Positions 5,029-5,408 of a DNA stretch of 5,408 nt are shown in pieces. Within the stretch, counting starts at the first letter, position 1; each line of letters begins with the position of its first letter. The stretch is from assembly GCA_900753135.1 (NCBI GenBank), contig CAADXZ010000027.1, forward strand, positions 1 to 5,408. The letters run 5' to 3'. This DNA is from Clostridia bacterium. GTDB taxonomy: Bacteria > Bacillota > Clostridia > TANB77 > UBA1234. The position numbers and the translations under genes were made by a program. The notes below the pieces were generated by a model. The model was not told where the DNA came from and did not search any database. It saw only the letters and a list, made by a program, of their open reading frames with translations.

Positions 5029-5408
5029 TTACTGTATTTTTGCAGTTTCTTTCACACTTGTTAAAGCATAACTGTCATCTAAAATTACCGAAACTATAAA
5101 TTCATTATTCTTCTCCGAAATAGCTACATCTCCCCCATACTTTTGGGCAATACTTTTTACTATTGAAATTCCCTTGCCGTGATTTTTCTTATCTTCTTTA
5201 CTTGTGTACAAAGTTGGATTAGTCTGCAAAACTGAAGAAGAGCAATAATTCTGCACATTTAAAACTCCGTACGACCCGTTTTGAAATATGCTTATCTTTA
5301 ATTTTTTATTTTGCTCTTTTGCAAGTGCCTCAACAGCATTATCTGCAAGATTACCTATTAGAACAGCCAAATCATCACCTGCCACGAAACTTAAATTATC
5401 TTTACAAT
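5029..5408 (-). CDS. C-terminal part of a second AgrC-like sensor histidine kinase (runs off the right edge)
   Basis: The frame is open to the window edge, so only the ATPase domain is seen (about 125 residues); the GTG at 5385 is internal, not a start. The N-box reads GNLADNAVEAL, the canonical form for GHKL kinases, and the G-box is NHGKGISIV. The missing part should hold the membrane sensor and the phosphoacceptor histidine. The last 13 residues (ALTSVKETAKIQ and the residue before) have no counterpart in the downstream kinase. The stop at 5029-5031 is 16 nt before the next kinase, so the two are probably co-transcribed. Two kinases side by side suggests a duplicated peptide-sensing unit, whose regulator or peptide genes would be further right. 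The frame and both ATPase boxes are certain. Confidence 0.85.
   Translation of the reverse strand, partial: CKDNLSFVAGDDLAVLIGNLADNAVEALAKEQNKKLKISIFQNGSYGVLNVQNYCSSSVLQTNPTLYTSKEDKKNHGKGISIVKSIAQKYGGDVAISEKNNEFIVSVILDDSYALTSVKETAKIQ
5078..5194. repeat. 117-bp direct repeat, copy 2 (3' end of the upstream kinase)
   Basis: This is the partner of 3691-3807, 1387 bp away in the same orientation, with three mismatches at 5123, 5143 and 5164. Recombination between the copies would remove one kinase and leave a hybrid. The flanking coding sequence is clearly divergent, so this is a local identity patch and not a uniformly recent gene duplication. Confidence 0.9.

Overview
The window is AT-rich DNA in which every supported gene lies on the minus strand. 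The features point to a low-G+C Firmicute of the Clostridia, probably a gut Ruminococcus or Eubacterium relative. The evidence is an RHS remnant with clostridial-type core sequence, DUF4474 and DUF5104 modules, AgrC-like GHKL sensor kinases, and Shine-Dalgarno-preceded TTG and GTG starts. The genus is inferred from family resemblance; no search was run.

Layout in the direction of transcription, right to left. (1) 5408-3578: the C-terminal end of one AgrC-like histidine kinase, then a complete second one (446 aa), then a strong intrinsic terminator. No response regulator, AgrB or AgrD is visible, so any such partners lie beyond the right edge. The two kinases share a nearly identical 117-bp tract at their 3' ends although the rest of their ATPase domains has diverged, which suggests recent gene conversion. 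(2) 3585-2121: a short membrane-helix-like C-terminal remnant, a 16-bp tandem repeat, a leader region with dyad elements, and a complete acyltransferase-3-type membrane protein. (3) 1965-401: a promoter-like sequence, the truncated end of an RHS core, a DUF4474 C-terminal module split from the core by a frameshift, a DUF5104 lipoprotein 15 nt further on, and a terminator. This is the relic of a polymorphic-toxin locus; the lipoprotein is a plausible immunity or accessory partner. (4) 391-1: a decayed reading frame with one internal stop, a terminator, then a good sigma-A-type promoter and ribosome-binding site for a gene that begins at the left edge.

Together the window looks like an accessory, cell-surface and signalling region with several broken genes: a truncated and frameshifted RHS gene, a headless acyltransferase-like tail, and an interrupted small gene. 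No tRNA, rRNA, CRISPR array or intact mobile element was found.
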